Below are positions 45,257 through 56,176 of a DNA stretch of 64,000 nt, in pieces (positions within the stretch are counted from its first letter, which is position 1; each line of letters starts with the position of its first letter). The notes beneath the pieces are model-generated. The model was not told the origin of the DNA, did no database searches, and saw nothing but the letters and a program-made list of their open reading frames with translations. Location: NCBI RefSeq assembly GCF_028009165.1, contig NC_079242.1, positions 1,612,001 to 1,676,000 of the forward strand. Direction: 5' to 3'. The translations under genes were made by a program, and so were the position numbers. Origin of the DNA: Akanthomyces muscarius (lineage: Eukaryota > Ascomycota > Sordariomycetes > Hypocreales > Cordycipitaceae).

Positions 45257-46157
45257 ATTTCTCTCTCTATTACTACAGCTCTGTGCGCTTTTGCATTTTG
45301 TCTCTCCTATCTTTGGTATCCATGGCGAGTTTATTCTTATGTTAATTTTTTTGTTATGAAAGCGAACAGCATTACTTTTTATTGACTCTTTTAATACGGG
45401 ATGAGCGTTGGTTGGCATATTAGTTTGTGTTGGCTTGGAAGCTGCCCAGAATATCACAGCACATGTTGGTTTTTCCTGCTTTGGTGAGACGGGGGTTTCT
45501 TCGTCTTTCGATGATTATAGAGCTACCTCTTCGATAGACTCTATAGTGAACCCAGAGAACGAATGACAATAATGACAAACAAGAACTCATGAAGTTCAGT
45601 TTCGTGGCCTTTGCCAAAAAGACTATCGTGGCTTGCAGCCACCTTCAAGCCAATAAGGGCGACCAAAGTTTATGAGGCGTACGACCTCCCTCAGACTCAC
45701 ATATATCTTGCAGCCCGAAGGAAATTTCGCCCTGACCAAAGCTTGCACTCTGGAGAGAGCGCACGCGTACATAATAGGCGATTCACTCCGTTCCTAACCA
45801 AACGAACTACCGTGTCGACTGATCTTTTCCTTGTTCTGGTAAACTACCTTGTCGACTGTTTCTTTCCCCGCTCCAATCAGCACATCTCAAAGTACTTTGC
45901 CAGCTGGTCAATATGGCTGTTCAGGAGCGATTCCACGGATTTAGCGCATGTGGCCTCGCAGTCTTTGTTTTGCTGACCATACTGTACACCTCGGACATGC
46001 ACAAACCCAGCACACCTCACATTTTAGAACAAATGAAAGACGTACTTGTAATTTTAGTGGATAGACTATATCCTTTCATTCGTCCGTGGTACTCAGATTA
46101 CAGCTGCTCGCAGCGCGAAAGTGTTACATAAAATATCTGCCTACAGACTCCGGCCCA
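45257..46157. other. Convergent 3' region between the MUN and GH92 genes
   Basis: This AT-rich 901-nt gap must contain both 3' UTRs. No gene, tRNA or notable repeat was recognised. Confidence 0.6.
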
Positions 46158-48858
46158 TTACTTCCAAAAATGCGTCGAAGCACTCGGTGGGATATGGTCA
46201 GCACCACTACCCCATCCGCTCTCTCTCGGCCCCAAGTGCAGCTCCAGCACGCCGCCGTCACTGAAGAACTCGTGCGTCAGCCAGCTCTGCATGTGTGGCT
46301 GGCCGTTGAGCGTGGCATTCTGAATGTAAATGTTCTTGTACGCCGCGTCAAAGTTGCGCGTGCGCACCGTGGCCGTCTTGCCGGTGACCGAGTTGAGCAG
46401 GCTAAACTCCCTGAAGAAGGGCGCGGTGATGAGGTAGACGTTCTGGCCGCTCATGGGGAACAGGCCCATCATGGTGAGCGCGGTGAAGCTGGCCATGGAG
46501 CCCGAGTCGTCGTTGCCGGGGATGCCGACCAGGGTGTCGTTGAAGGCGCTGGGGATGTACTTGTGCGCGTACTCGGCCGACATGCCCGGGCGGCCGATGT
46601 AGTGGAACAGGAAGAGCATAATGTACGACTGCTCGTCGCCAATGTAGAACAGGCCGGGCGTCTCGTGGAGGTAGCGCAGGCGGCGCAGGAACTCGTCGGA
46701 GCCGCCGAGCGTGGGGATGAGCGTCGCCACGTCGTGCGGGATGTAAAAGGTGTAGAGCCAGGAGCCGCCCTCGTACGTCTCGTGGCCGTCCTCGTTGAGG
46801 TAGCAGGAGGTAAAGTTGTAGAGGTCGGTGCAGATGGCCGGGTCCTGGTAGCCAAAGGTGCCGTTGAGGTACCGCGGCTGCAGGAAGCCCTGGAAGCCGC
46901 TGTCGACAAAGTCGGCCGGGTTCTTGCTGCCCGTGAGGTTGAGGCGCGAGCGCGACTGCGAGTCAAACATGTTGAGCCAGTTGCCGGAGCGGTTGAGGTA
47001 CTTTTCGGCATCGTGCACCTTGCCCATTTCCCGCGCCATTTCGGCGATGCAAAAGTCGTTGTAGCTGTACTCGATGGTGCGCGAGATGCTGCGCGTGTAG
47101 ATGCCCACGCCGTATGGATCAAAGTCGTCCGTGGGGATGTAGCCCAGGGTCTTCCAGGAGTGAAGACCGCCACGGCCCTCGACAGTCCATAGTGGAGGCT
47201 CATCTTTTGGCCGGCGATTAGAACATTGAAACGATGGGAAAAATTGGTCTAGCAGGGAACATACCTTCGGCATCGGAAATGACGGCCTCGTAGCCAGTCT
47301 CCCAGTCAATTCCGTCCGTCAGGCCCTTGAGATACGAGTCGGCCAGCAAATTGTCAGCGTTGCTGCCTCCTTGAGTAAACCCTTTGCAAAGAGACATTCG
47401 GCAGTCAGGCAACTTGCCTTCATGACGGTAAATGTCAATTAGACTGCGAACCATCAGAGCTTGCGCGTGAGGGTCGACCAGAGTAAGAAACGGATGAGTG
47501 CTGCGAAAGCTGTCCCAGATGCAGTAATACGAGTCAAAGTACGGCTCGTCGCTTTTCCACAGGGGGTTCTCGCCTATAAAGAGTTAGCTAAAGAAATGGA
47601 GAAGAAGTGCATGGAGTCCTTGCCTGTATAGTCCTGAGGAGAGATGAGCGTTCTGTAGAAGCTGCTCCAAAAAGTCCGCTGCAGGGACTTGTCGATGCCG
47701 GTGTTGTCTACTTTGATGACATTGAGCTTGGAACGCCAAGCAGCTTCCGCTTGGTCACGGATAGCCTGGAATCCAAAATCGGGAATTTCCTTTTCAGCAT
47801 TCTTGCAGGCCTGCTCAGCACTGATAAACGAGAGCCCAACGCGGGCCAGGATCTGGTTGTTCTGAGGCGGTCCAAACTGGACCCAAGCGCCGGCCGGGAC
47901 ATTGTTCGTTACGTTGAGGCTTTTGGGGTCGTTGCCGGCCCGATTGTTGACCCATACACCATTGTCACGCACCTGTGCCCCGTGGAAGTCGACGCAGAAG
48001 TGAGAGTCGTAGGTGCCAACACCAAATGAGGGTTGAAAGGTACCGTTGCCAGTGATGCGTCCCGTCGTCCCGTCCACCAATACGGTGGCTTTGCTGCGCG
48101 ACTCAGACAAGTCGGACAGATCAGCAATGATGAGGGGGATATATGGAACGTGCGGGTCTGTATCCTTGGTTGGCGCCCCGTCTGTAGGAAATGTAAAGCG
48201 ATAGAGAGCCGTGTGGTTGGAGACGGTCATTTCCGCCGTGACGGACGTATTGAGCGAAACAGCAAAGTAGCCCGGACGGGCAGCGACAGTGCCGTTCTTG
48301 CGCTGAGACGCGCGCATAATTTTGTTGAAATAGCATCGGTTCAGCTCATTTCCGGGGCATCCCGTCTGCGCGAAGAGGGGAAAGTTGCCAAGCGAGGCGC
48401 CCTACGAGTATCATGTCAGTGAGGCTGTACGAATTACTCTGAGAATCGGACAATGTCGCGCGACTTACACCACCAGTGCCGCTGTCGTGCATGTGAGAAA
48501 AGCCGGTGACTAAAGGAGTTTTTAGCGACAGATAGAGCAAGAGTGAGAAAGAAACTCCTACTGTCGCCATCGTTGGAAGCAAAGCCACCCTGAAGTTCCT
48601 TGTTGACGTCGGCGACGGCTTTGGCCATGCTGTAAGGCAGACTGGCACCGGGAAAGACATGGCCTGCACGGCGGGTCGTCATTAGCATAGATCTCAGTGC
48701 TCAAAATGGCACTTCTGCTTACCTCCGTCGACCGTTCCAATGAGAGGGTCTACATAGTCGAGAACGTCAAAATTGGTCGAATTTTGACTAGAATCAGAAA
48801 TCTGCGTGGCTGCAGCAGCGTGCAGAAGCAGACCCGAGGTCAGAACTCGGAGAAGCAT
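46158..48858 (-). CDS. Secreted GH92 alpha-1,2-mannosidase, 803 aa
   Basis: GH92 enzymes are Ca2+-dependent inverting exo-alpha-mannosidases. The six exons are 48723-48858, 48562-48663, 48469-48509, 47624-48401, 47265-47573 and 46158-47203. The intron at 47574-47623 has a GC donor (ACAG/GCAAGG); splicing there restores TGENPLW. The start is followed by a signal peptide, MLLRVLTSGLLLHAAAA. Family motifs are YVDPLIGTVDGGHVFPGASL near the N-terminus, YEGGSWLYTFYIPHD (the Glu near 600 aligns with the catalytic acid) and GIPGNDDSGSMAS (Asp pair near 687-688, base region). Many NXS/T sites fit secretion. It is probably involved in wall mannan or external glycoprotein turnover (inference). Linkage specificity cannot be read from sequence. 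Confidence 0.92.
47574..47623 (-). other. GC-AG intron in the GH92 gene
   Basis: On the minus strand the donor is CAG/GCAAGG and the acceptor TATAG; length is 50 nt. No GT donor nearby preserves the frame, whereas this junction gives continuous GH92 sequence on both sides. An in-frame TAG would end the protein if it were unspliced. Confidence 0.8.
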
Positions 48859-49910
48859 CCTGTCGGTGACTTTTGAGCAAAAAGGTCAAGGGAACGCAGG
48901 ACAAAGAATTACCCACACGCCAACAGCTCGAAGCTAGCTTTCTATGTGTATTGTGCGGGGGAGCTTGGGCCTCTATATAATCGCTTCCTGCATACATTAG
49001 TCCGCAATGGCCGGTCATGATGTCGTTGAATCGGAGCTAGCCAAGGCGTCGTAGTGGAACGCATATTGAACGAGCCGTCGGCACATTGAGAACATGGAGA
49101 AGCGGGGTAAGATTAAATAATTGTATACTTCCATGATGAATGCCACGCCAGCATCGATTGGCGGGGTCGAGCAAGGTTAGCAAGGACATGTGCTACCACG
49201 CATGCAGAAAACCTGTCGTGCAGTACTTGGCTTACACCAGCAATATCGGGCTGGCTCGCACAACTAACGAGCAGGCCCGAGCCCATTGGCGGAACAATCT
49301 TGTCTCTGGAGCAAAGCACAAAAATCCCACACAGAGACATATTGTGCTAGTGTCGGTGCGTTGGCAGAGCTCGGAGCTCGATAACGCAGCCACGAAAGAA
49401 GAGACTGGGCGCGATGTCACGTCGTGAAAGTGGGACTCAAGCAGGAAGATGTCGATCTCGGTTCAATGAGTTGGGGGTCACGGTGGTGCGGAGGCGGGGG
49501 AATCCACATTTGAAATATTGAGATGATTTAGTTTGGATGATCTGTCTATGGCAGCTACCATTTTGTATATATCGACATGCTGAAACCGTGTTGCGAAATG
49601 GCGTCTAGAACTGGGCTGGCCGGCTTTACCGGGAGATCGCGGCGAGCGGGGGGATCGGTCGATGAGCCGTTGAGTGGCTTGTCATTTTAAGCCCTCTACC
49701 AGTAGAAATAAGTAGGGAGCTACGTAATATTTCACGAGAGCGAGCGCCAAGAAAGAAGAAGATATCAAAGCCAGCAAGGACAAGAAAGAAAAGGAAATTA
49801 AACGAATTAATGCAATGACATAATGCCTTTACTAGTACCAGCTATTTTCACATTCATCATATATAGGAACTTTGTTTTATTTCAGTGCTTGCTTTCTACA
49901 GCAAAGCTAC
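48859..49910. other. Intergenic region: GH92 promoter and E2-F-box 3' region
   Basis: This 1.05-kb gap between two minus-strand genes contains a likely TATA box for GH92 (48973-48980) and the downstream region of the E2-F-box gene. No gene is supported. Confidence 0.55.
48973..48980 (-). promoter_or_regulatory. TATA-like box of the GH92 gene
   Basis: TTATATAG reads on the minus strand about 115 nt upstream of the GH92 ATG, a plausible fungal core-promoter distance. It is the clearest TATA element in this part of the window. Confidence 0.5.
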
Positions 49911-51998
49911 TTATCGAGGCTTGCGCTCCGGGAAAAACATCAACTTTCTATTCCTCACGTCCTTCGCCGTCTGTTCCGCCAAATGCACACTGTACTGCCA
50001 CTTTGACCCGCCACCCCAAATCTTTTCAATGGCCGCCTCCCGATCCATGTCCTCGTCGCGGTGCATTCGCAGGCTCAGCAGGCTGTGCGCCGGCACGGTG
50101 CGGCTGTACCCGCGCTCCGCGCTGGCCTTGACCGTGTCGCGCAGCAGCGTCGTGAAGTTCCGCGCGCTGGGCATCGCCTTGACGCCCATCTCGGCGAGGA
50201 ACGGCGGGAACGCGTCAATCTGCTGGAGACGGCGCACCTCTGCGGCGAGGTAGGCCGCGGCGCCTGCCGGGGGTGCGCCGTGGCGCGCAAAGAGCCCGTC
50301 GCGGATCTGGGCCAGCGACGGCTTTGCGGCCCCTCCCGCGGCCCCCATGTGCGGACGGGCGACGCGCCGGAAGAGCTCGGAGAACATGAGCAGGCGGTAC
50401 GATGTCCGGCTGCCCTCAAACGTCCTCTTGAGGCGATGGTGCGACACGGCGTCGGCTTCCAGATAGCCCAGCTCGGCCATGCCTGCGCCGCGGCCGTCCA
50501 GGAGCCACACGACGTTGCGTGTAATGGCCTCGGTGATGATGGCCTTGCGAAGCTCATCGGTGACTTCTACGTCACTAATGTGCATGGCGGTGAGGAGGTG
50601 TCCGAGATTCGGCACGTCCTGCTTCCCACGCCGGCCGCCCAGAAAGGAGCGAATCATTTTATTCGCCTCGGCCACAATGTCCTTACCATTGGGCCCCGTG
50701 GCAAGACACAGAAGCAGGTGAAATAGGTGGAAGTACGACTCAATCGCCTTTTCTGACGCATGCCGTAGAGTGCTCCTCCTATCGAGACTGTCATCCTCCT
50801 CCGACTCGTATTCTTCGCCAGGGTAGCGTGGGCGTCGTCGGCGGCGGCCAGATGAACCCTGCTGCCTTTCCAGGTCGAGATTCAGGCGGACCACGATGTC
50901 ATTCATGAATGAAAAGAGAGCTCCCGCGGTGCTCAGTCGCGGGCTGCTACGGCGGCCGCCGCCGCCGGACTTCGTGATGCGCTGAGCGATTAGGCGAAGC
51001 GTCACGCCCGCGTCACCCCGAACTTGGGACCAGTGCCGGTGGGATAGCGGCAGCGGCAGCCAGAACTGGTAAGGGATGCCGTGCACTGACTTGCGCACCC
51101 GGAGATTCTGATAGGCTTCGTGGGAGATGAGGTCAAACTCGGAGTCGATGCGCGGCGCCAGTCCGGCCGGGGTAAAGGCGATACCGATGCCGAGCTTAGC
51201 TTGTTTGTAGCTCTCCTTGAGGGTGAAGCAGTGCAACTCGCGACTGCGAATCAAGTCGTAGTCCCTGAGGATCCGACGCACGCGCGGCCAGGCCTGAGCA
51301 AACGCGACGAGGTCCTCGAAATCGACATTTTCCAGCATTTCGAGGAGAATCTCGTCGGGGAGGCTGTCAATAAACGCCTCTAGGACAGCGCGCTTCTGGG
51401 TCCCATTTTCAGAGGCCTTTCGCGAAATGGCTGCGAGGCTGTTGCTTTCCTCTCTTCCTTTATTGTGGCTGCTGCTGGACAGCGCACTCAGGTCCTTGTC
51501 CTTGTCGAGAGAGCCGAAGCCGCAGCTAGAGCACTTGAGCGCGGCACAGCCGCCCTCCCTTTGCCGCCCATACTCTTTGTACTCGGACAAGCTGATGCGG
51601 TGGCCGCTGTAGGTTTGCTCAACGCTGTCGCTGTTGAAGAAGCTCAGCATCTGGATGCAGATGCCCTTGAGCGTGTACGCCGGCGTGTACCCCTCGGCCG
51701 TGTTGAGGATCGAGGCGCAGATGTAATTGCCATAGATGTTGGGATGGCGGATCTTGCTCTGGATCGTGATGTGCGGCGGCTGCAGCGGGTACTCGGGGCC
51801 GAAGAAGATGGTGAGGTGCAGCGGCGGGTAGGCCTCGGTCGTGAGGACGAGACAGGCCCGCTCGAGGTCCACGGGCGTCAGCTGGATCCGCGGATACGGT
51901 CTCTGCTGCATCTCTGCAATGTCGCGGAGAAGCCTGTTGCGGCGCGCCGATCGCATCGGCGACTCGACAGCCGCCGCAGAGGGTTGTTTGGGCTCCAT
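49911..51998 (-). CDS. Ubiquitin-conjugating (E2) core fused to an F-box protein, 695 aa
   Basis: A single uninterrupted frame holds two ubiquitin-pathway modules. Residues ~17-125 form an E2 core: RNRLLRDIAEMQQRP helix, YPLQPPHITI strand, HPN (85-87), a catalytic-type Cys at 94 (HPNIYGNYICASIL), and YTPAYTL in place of the usual WSPALTI. The HPN-to-Cys spacing is one residue shorter than in classical E2s. A Cys cluster (C151, C156, C159) follows. An F-box lies at ~207-250 (IDSLPDEILLEMLENVDFED). The last ~440 residues are a helical domain I cannot name. I chose the Met at 51998 because the E2 begins soon after; the frame is open for 54 more codons to 52160. This is presumably an E2-like enzyme or adaptor that could dock on SCF through Skp1 (inference). 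Confidence 0.88.
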   Translation of the reverse strand: MEPKQPSAAAVESPMRSARRNRLLRDIAEMQQRPYPRIQLTPVDLERACLVLTTEAYPPLHLTIFFGPEYPLQPPHITIQSKIRHPNIYGNYICASILNTAEGYTPAYTLKGICIQMLSFFNSDSVEQTYSGHRISLSEYKEYGRQREGGCAALKCSSCGFGSLDKDKDLSALSSSSHNKGREESNSLAAISRKASENGTQKRAVLEAFIDSLPDEILLEMLENVDFEDLVAFAQAWPRVRRILRDYDLIRSRELHCFTLKESYKQAKLGIGIAFTPAGLAPRIDSEFDLISHEAYQNLRVRKSVHGIPYQFWLPLPLSHRHWSQVRGDAGVTLRLIAQRITKSGGGGRRSSPRLSTAGALFSFMNDIVVRLNLDLERQQGSSGRRRRRPRYPGEEYESEEDDSLDRRSTLRHASEKAIESYFHLFHLLLCLATGPNGKDIVAEANKMIRSFLGGRRGKQDVPNLGHLLTAMHISDVEVTDELRKAIITEAITRNVVWLLDGRGAGMAELGYLEADAVSHHRLKRTFEGSRTSYRLLMFSELFRRVARPHMGAAGGAAKPSLAQIRDGLFARHGAPPAGAAAYLAAEVRRLQQIDAFPPFLAEMGVKAMPSARNFTTLLRDTVKASAERGYSRTVPAHSLLSLRMHRDEDMDREAAIEKIWGGGSKWQYSVHLAEQTAKDVRNRKLMFFPERKPR

Positions 51999-52932
51999 GG
52001 TGTGTGAGGAGCAGCAGTCTAGAAGACGGCTCTGACGCTGGGGGGTGTCGAACCAAGCGAGAGTACCCGAGAGAATATATCTCCCAGTGTGAACTTTCGC
52101 CGGTTGGTCAGGGGACAACGAGCCAGAGGAAAAGCCCAAAGGAGGAGAGGGAGCTGGCATTACTTATACTTGTCGTGGCCGACTTGGCTGGACTTGGCCA
52201 AGCCTGAGAGGTCCCATGCCAAGGGTGTGAGTCAGTTCCGATAATTCTGTTTCAAAACTTGACAGAAACGAAAGATCTAGCCAGACATTTACTGTCTGTT
52301 TCTCCTTTGATTTGGTTAGCTGGCCAGGGGTCACAGTGAAGATCAAGCATGCATCAAGGACGACCTGGGCCGCAACCGCCCGTCCGATGTGCGCTATGCC
52401 AAGTTTAGCTTGCCGAAGCGCAGTCTGCCTTGCAATTCACTCCTTTTTATCCGCGCACCTCCAAGAAGGAAGCAAACAAGATTTGTAGGCTCAGCCACGA
52501 TTTAAACAGCTCGCCGGTCCTCTTTTGAGTCACCAGCCCGCGCCGGCGAGCCAAGACTGGCACGATGGACCGCCATGCCCGGAGACGCCACGATTGCAGA
52601 TGCTGCCACGAGGTGCTGGCAAGTCACATTTTGGACAGATACAACTTCTGCTGAAAATATGGACAAAACTCAGAGGCATAAAACCCAGATATATAATATG
52701 CCCGCGGAAGAGCATGCAATGTGCGCTGTACGGTAGCATCCCGGCGCTTAGTCCTCACTTCTTCACTGCTATACTTCCTCCTATTTAATTGGGCAGCCTC
52801 CGGCAGACTGCAGACGGCATGCGCTTCTACATCATTCATCAGAACGACCGCTGCTCACAGTTCAGCGATGGAATCTGGCAATATTCTTTCGCTAGCAATG
52901 CAGCTCCTTTTACTAATTAATGATGTCTATCG
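51999..52932. other. Intergenic region: E2-F-box promoter and CCCH-Smr 3' region
   Basis: This 934-nt gap separates two minus-strand genes. The frame of the E2-F-box gene stays open to 52160, so the first ~160 nt may be 5' UTR or an N-terminal extension. No other gene is seen. Confidence 0.55.
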
Positions 52933-55169
52933 TCATCGTCTCGCGCTGGCAGCCGTCTTGGGGCCGTCTCGAACCAAGAGCCTGACTTTGCCGTCGCCAA
53001 TCTCGACGCCCTGGCTAAGAATATCTACCGACTTGTCGTCTTGTCTAGCTAGTGATTTATCCCAGCTTCTTGCGTCTATGCCCAATATACCGCCCATGTT
53101 GTTCCGGTCGCCTGGAACGGAAAACTCACGGTATGCATATCTCCATTCGTTGAGGAAGTTCCTGACAGATTTGCCAACCTTGTCCTTTCCATTTTTGCTG
53201 TGGTTTCCGGTGCCTGTGATGGCATAGACAGGTCGTGATTCCTTGCCGTTGTCCATGAGAATCTTTTCTAGATATTCCACGGCTTCATCAGGATGCAGAC
53301 CGTGAAGGTCAACATATATCTCGGCCATGTCGGAGATTGGCTTATTGCGCTCCTCGTAGAGTTCGCGAGCAGCCTCACGATGAGCTTGCCGCATTAAGTC
53401 ATTTTCGCTTTGGCCGCGCAAACTGAGAGCCTTGGCCGCTCTAGCATCATTGCGATTCCAGGCTTGCGCCGCACTGGAACAGTGTTAGTATCAATGGCAC
53501 GCCTTCTCGTTCGTGAAACTTGCCTTTGAAGAAATTTATTTCGCAGTCCACCGTGCTTAATGGCTTCCTGGCGAGCCTTCAAGTATGCCTTGTTGGCGCG
53601 ATCGCCAGTCTCCAACCACGGAATATGCTTCGGACTGGGAATCGCGAGGGCCGCGGCGCTGTTTTCCCCGTTCTTGAAAGACACTGCGCCTCCGTTGAGC
53701 TTGCGGGATTCCAGACGGGGCGAGCTGCCGGGGACGGGAGAAGGTGCCGTCTTTACTATGTCGGCAAGCGAGCTGGGAACAGCATTTTCTTTATGACCAT
53801 GGCCACCTCTTTTGCCGTGATGTTTCTTGCCCTGCTTCAGTGAAGCTGATCCCAGAGTCGGGAATGCTTCGTTGTCATCCAAAGAGGGTGCAACCATTGA
53901 CGCCTCTTTCGTATGATGGCGACTACTAGGACGAGATCGTGAACGAGGGCTGTCTGTGCCATGATAAGGTCGAAAACCAGGCGGAGGTGTGGCGGTTCCG
54001 CTGTGGTATCCATCTGAAGCACCTGAGCTAAGTGAAGGAAACGAGTTAAGGTCTTGCAGATGCAAGGCAGAGTGGGCCCGCGAGGGAGGAGTGCTGGCGC
54101 CGTCCAAGGAAAGTTTGCTTGCTAACTTGGCCGGATCGTGGGAAAAGATGCAAGTTTCGCCAGCTAAACAATTCCCCATGACCCAGTACCTAGAGCTGTG
54201 TTAGTACCTTTTGAAGGGGGCCTACTCGATGGGTAGTTTGACATACTTGCACAAATGATTACTGAGATCGTGGCTGAAGCGGCAGTCCGCCCTGAGACAC
54301 TGACCGGTGGACATGTAGAACTTGCAAATGACACCAGCCTTCTGGGCCGGGGTGGGCGTGGCCGGGCGGCTATCTGAGGCTATGGATTTCCCGATCAGGA
54401 CATTTCTGGGTTCATCAGTAGTGTAGTTGCCCTCAGCTGCCTGGCTTTCCATGATGGATGCAATGGTGGCGCTCAAATCATAGCCATGGGAAGCAAGCGC
54501 ATTTTCAATCTCGTCGTCGGTTTGGGAGTGACCCAGGATAGAGCGGAGCATGTCATAGGGTGACATGTCGAGCTGCTGTGCGGACATGGATGATGAGAAT
54601 TCTGGGGCCGCAGCATTCAGACCAGTCGAGGTTCCGGCAGACGAAACGCTGGCAGCATCGTCATTGACTAGCCATTCCACATTTTCAGTCTGATAGTCGC
54701 CGAGGATTTCTGCAGCAGGAGTTGAGTCGCTAGCAAATTCGTAAGCGTTGAGGCTCGGGCTATGAGGTATCGCAGGGGTTGCAAAAGCTAAGCGAGGCGA
54801 GGCTCGGGGGGACGAAAAGGGCGATGCCGTGGATGATATCGATCGGTATGTGGAGGGTACGAAGCCGGGAGGTGCCAGGGGACTAACACCGAGACGTGGA
54901 GAACCCGAGGCAGGCGTCGCCGTGTTACGCCATGATGCAGGAGAAGGGCGTCTGAGGATGGACTGCCGGATGGGAGGTGGAGAGGCCGAGACGGCGGCGC
55001 CCTCTCGGAATCGCCAAAGGGCATCGAGGACTACATTGTCGAGTGAAGAGCCGGTCAGATTGGTCTGCTTCTTCAACAGCTCCTCGAGCTTGTCCGTCTT
55101 GTCTTCATCCTCGAGAGCGGTATCCTGCAAGATCGGCAAGCAAAGTTCGTATTGTTCGTCCGAGACCAT
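52933..55169 (-). CDS. CUE-like, CCCH zinc-finger, Smr-domain protein, 709 aa
   Basis: A likely RNA-binding nuclease-type protein. Exons are 54247-55169, 53524-54189 and 52933-53473; the second intron has a GC donor. Residues 1-55 are helical. A segment at ~203-243 (DDEIENALASHGYDLSATIA) looks like a UBA/CUE helix bundle. Two CCCH fingers follow: C282, C291, C296, H300 and C307, C315, C321, H325; the second spans the first splice junction. A Ser/Pro-rich linker comes next, then a helix (NRNDARAAKALSLRGQ) and the Smr domain at ~582-660 with YVDLHGLHPDEAV (DLH 585-587) and ITGTGNHSKNG. Smr domains of the Cue2/N4BP2 group cleave mRNA at stalled or collided ribosomes; a similar role is inferred, not shown. 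It is predicted cytosolic. Confidence 0.9.
53474..53523 (-). other. GC-AG intron in the CCCH-Smr gene
   Basis: The donor reads AAAG/GCAAGT and the acceptor TTCCAG on the minus strand, with a perfect TACTAAC branch point; length is 50 nt. Splicing gives KFLQSAAQAWNRND without a frame break. A GT donor 4 nt downstream would put the next exon out of frame. Confidence 0.85.
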
Positions 55170-56158
55170 GACGATAATGGGTGGCGTGGGCGGCTCGACT
55201 CAAGCTGCGCCAACGGGAATATCACGAACGCGACAGGCTTGAGGGTATTGTGAATGTCGAGAGTGGGGATCGAGCGTGAGAGTGAAGAATAAGTCGCTGG
55301 AAATAACAGACGATTCAAGCCCGGAGACAGGGTTGACAATAAGATAAATCTAAGTTCGCGCAAGTCAGTTTGACTGTGGGCGCTGTCGGACGTTGCAGGT
55401 GCAGGCGCGAGTGCGCGGCAAAGACACGGGAGGTTAGCGAACGTACCTGGAAGCCACGCGGAGAAGGCGGGGGTCGGGTTCAAGGGCAGCAGGGAAAGGG
55501 AAGAGAAGCAGATAGCAAGAAATAGAATTCGAAAACGGCGCTGGCAAGAATACGGCGAAAGGAGCCGCGACGAGGCACTGGTCAGGGGGAGACTTCAGAG
55601 AAGCAAAGAGCGGCGGGTATGCATTGCGTCGCAACCTATTCCCCTCCCGTCACAAACGTCACCCTGGGGCGCAAACTGGCAATGATTCAGTCGACGGGCC
55701 GATCTGGGGACCGAAGACCTCTGAATGCGGCGTCTGCTAGGAGTGGTCAGCTGCACAGTTCGCCTAGAAAAGCAGAAGCGCGGGCGCAACAACAAAATAG
55801 TTTGCTTGAGGCAAGATGGAACGTCGTCGTCGGAGGGAATCTGGCGATGGGGAGCTGTCGGACCAGGCAAGCAGCAGGGGGGGGAGGGCGGGCTATCATT
55901 GGCCGAGCCTTACCTGGGCCTAGCTATTTGTACTACCTATTCGTACTGGTGTTGGGCACTTGGACAGGCCAGAGATTCGCTACTAAAATAACGTGGCTCG
56001 GCGGGACGACACGCTCCACAGGCATTCATGGCCGACGTTCCAGGGGGTCTGTCAGGAACTTGGGCCTATCAGCATCTTGTTAGTGGTTCTCGTGTTCAAC
56101 GTGTGCATCACGCAAAGCTACCTACACCAATAGTTCTCATCCAAACAAGTTGCACTCC

Positions 56159-56176
56159 TTTTTTTTTTTTTTTTTT
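56159..56176 (+). repeat. Poly(T) homopolymer of 18
   Basis: An uninterrupted run of 18 T is directly visible in non-coding DNA. It may be a nucleosome-depleting tract or the end of an old retroposed sequence. No retroelement coding sequence adjoins it. Confidence 0.85.

Noticed and set aside
46086..47192. A 368-codon plus-strand frame opposite the GH92 mannosidase
   Set aside because: Antisense shadow of a strongly supported gene; the translation has no domain.
52000..52160. Starting the E2-F-box protein at 52160
   Set aside because: The frame is open, but the extra 54 residues show no E2 features, and the Met at 51998 sits just before the first E2 helix. The longer form cannot be fully excluded.
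55619..56083. An ATG-initiated 154-codon plus-strand frame upstream of the CCCH-Smr gene
   Set aside because: No recognisable domain, low-complexity composition, and it sits in the divergent promoter region.
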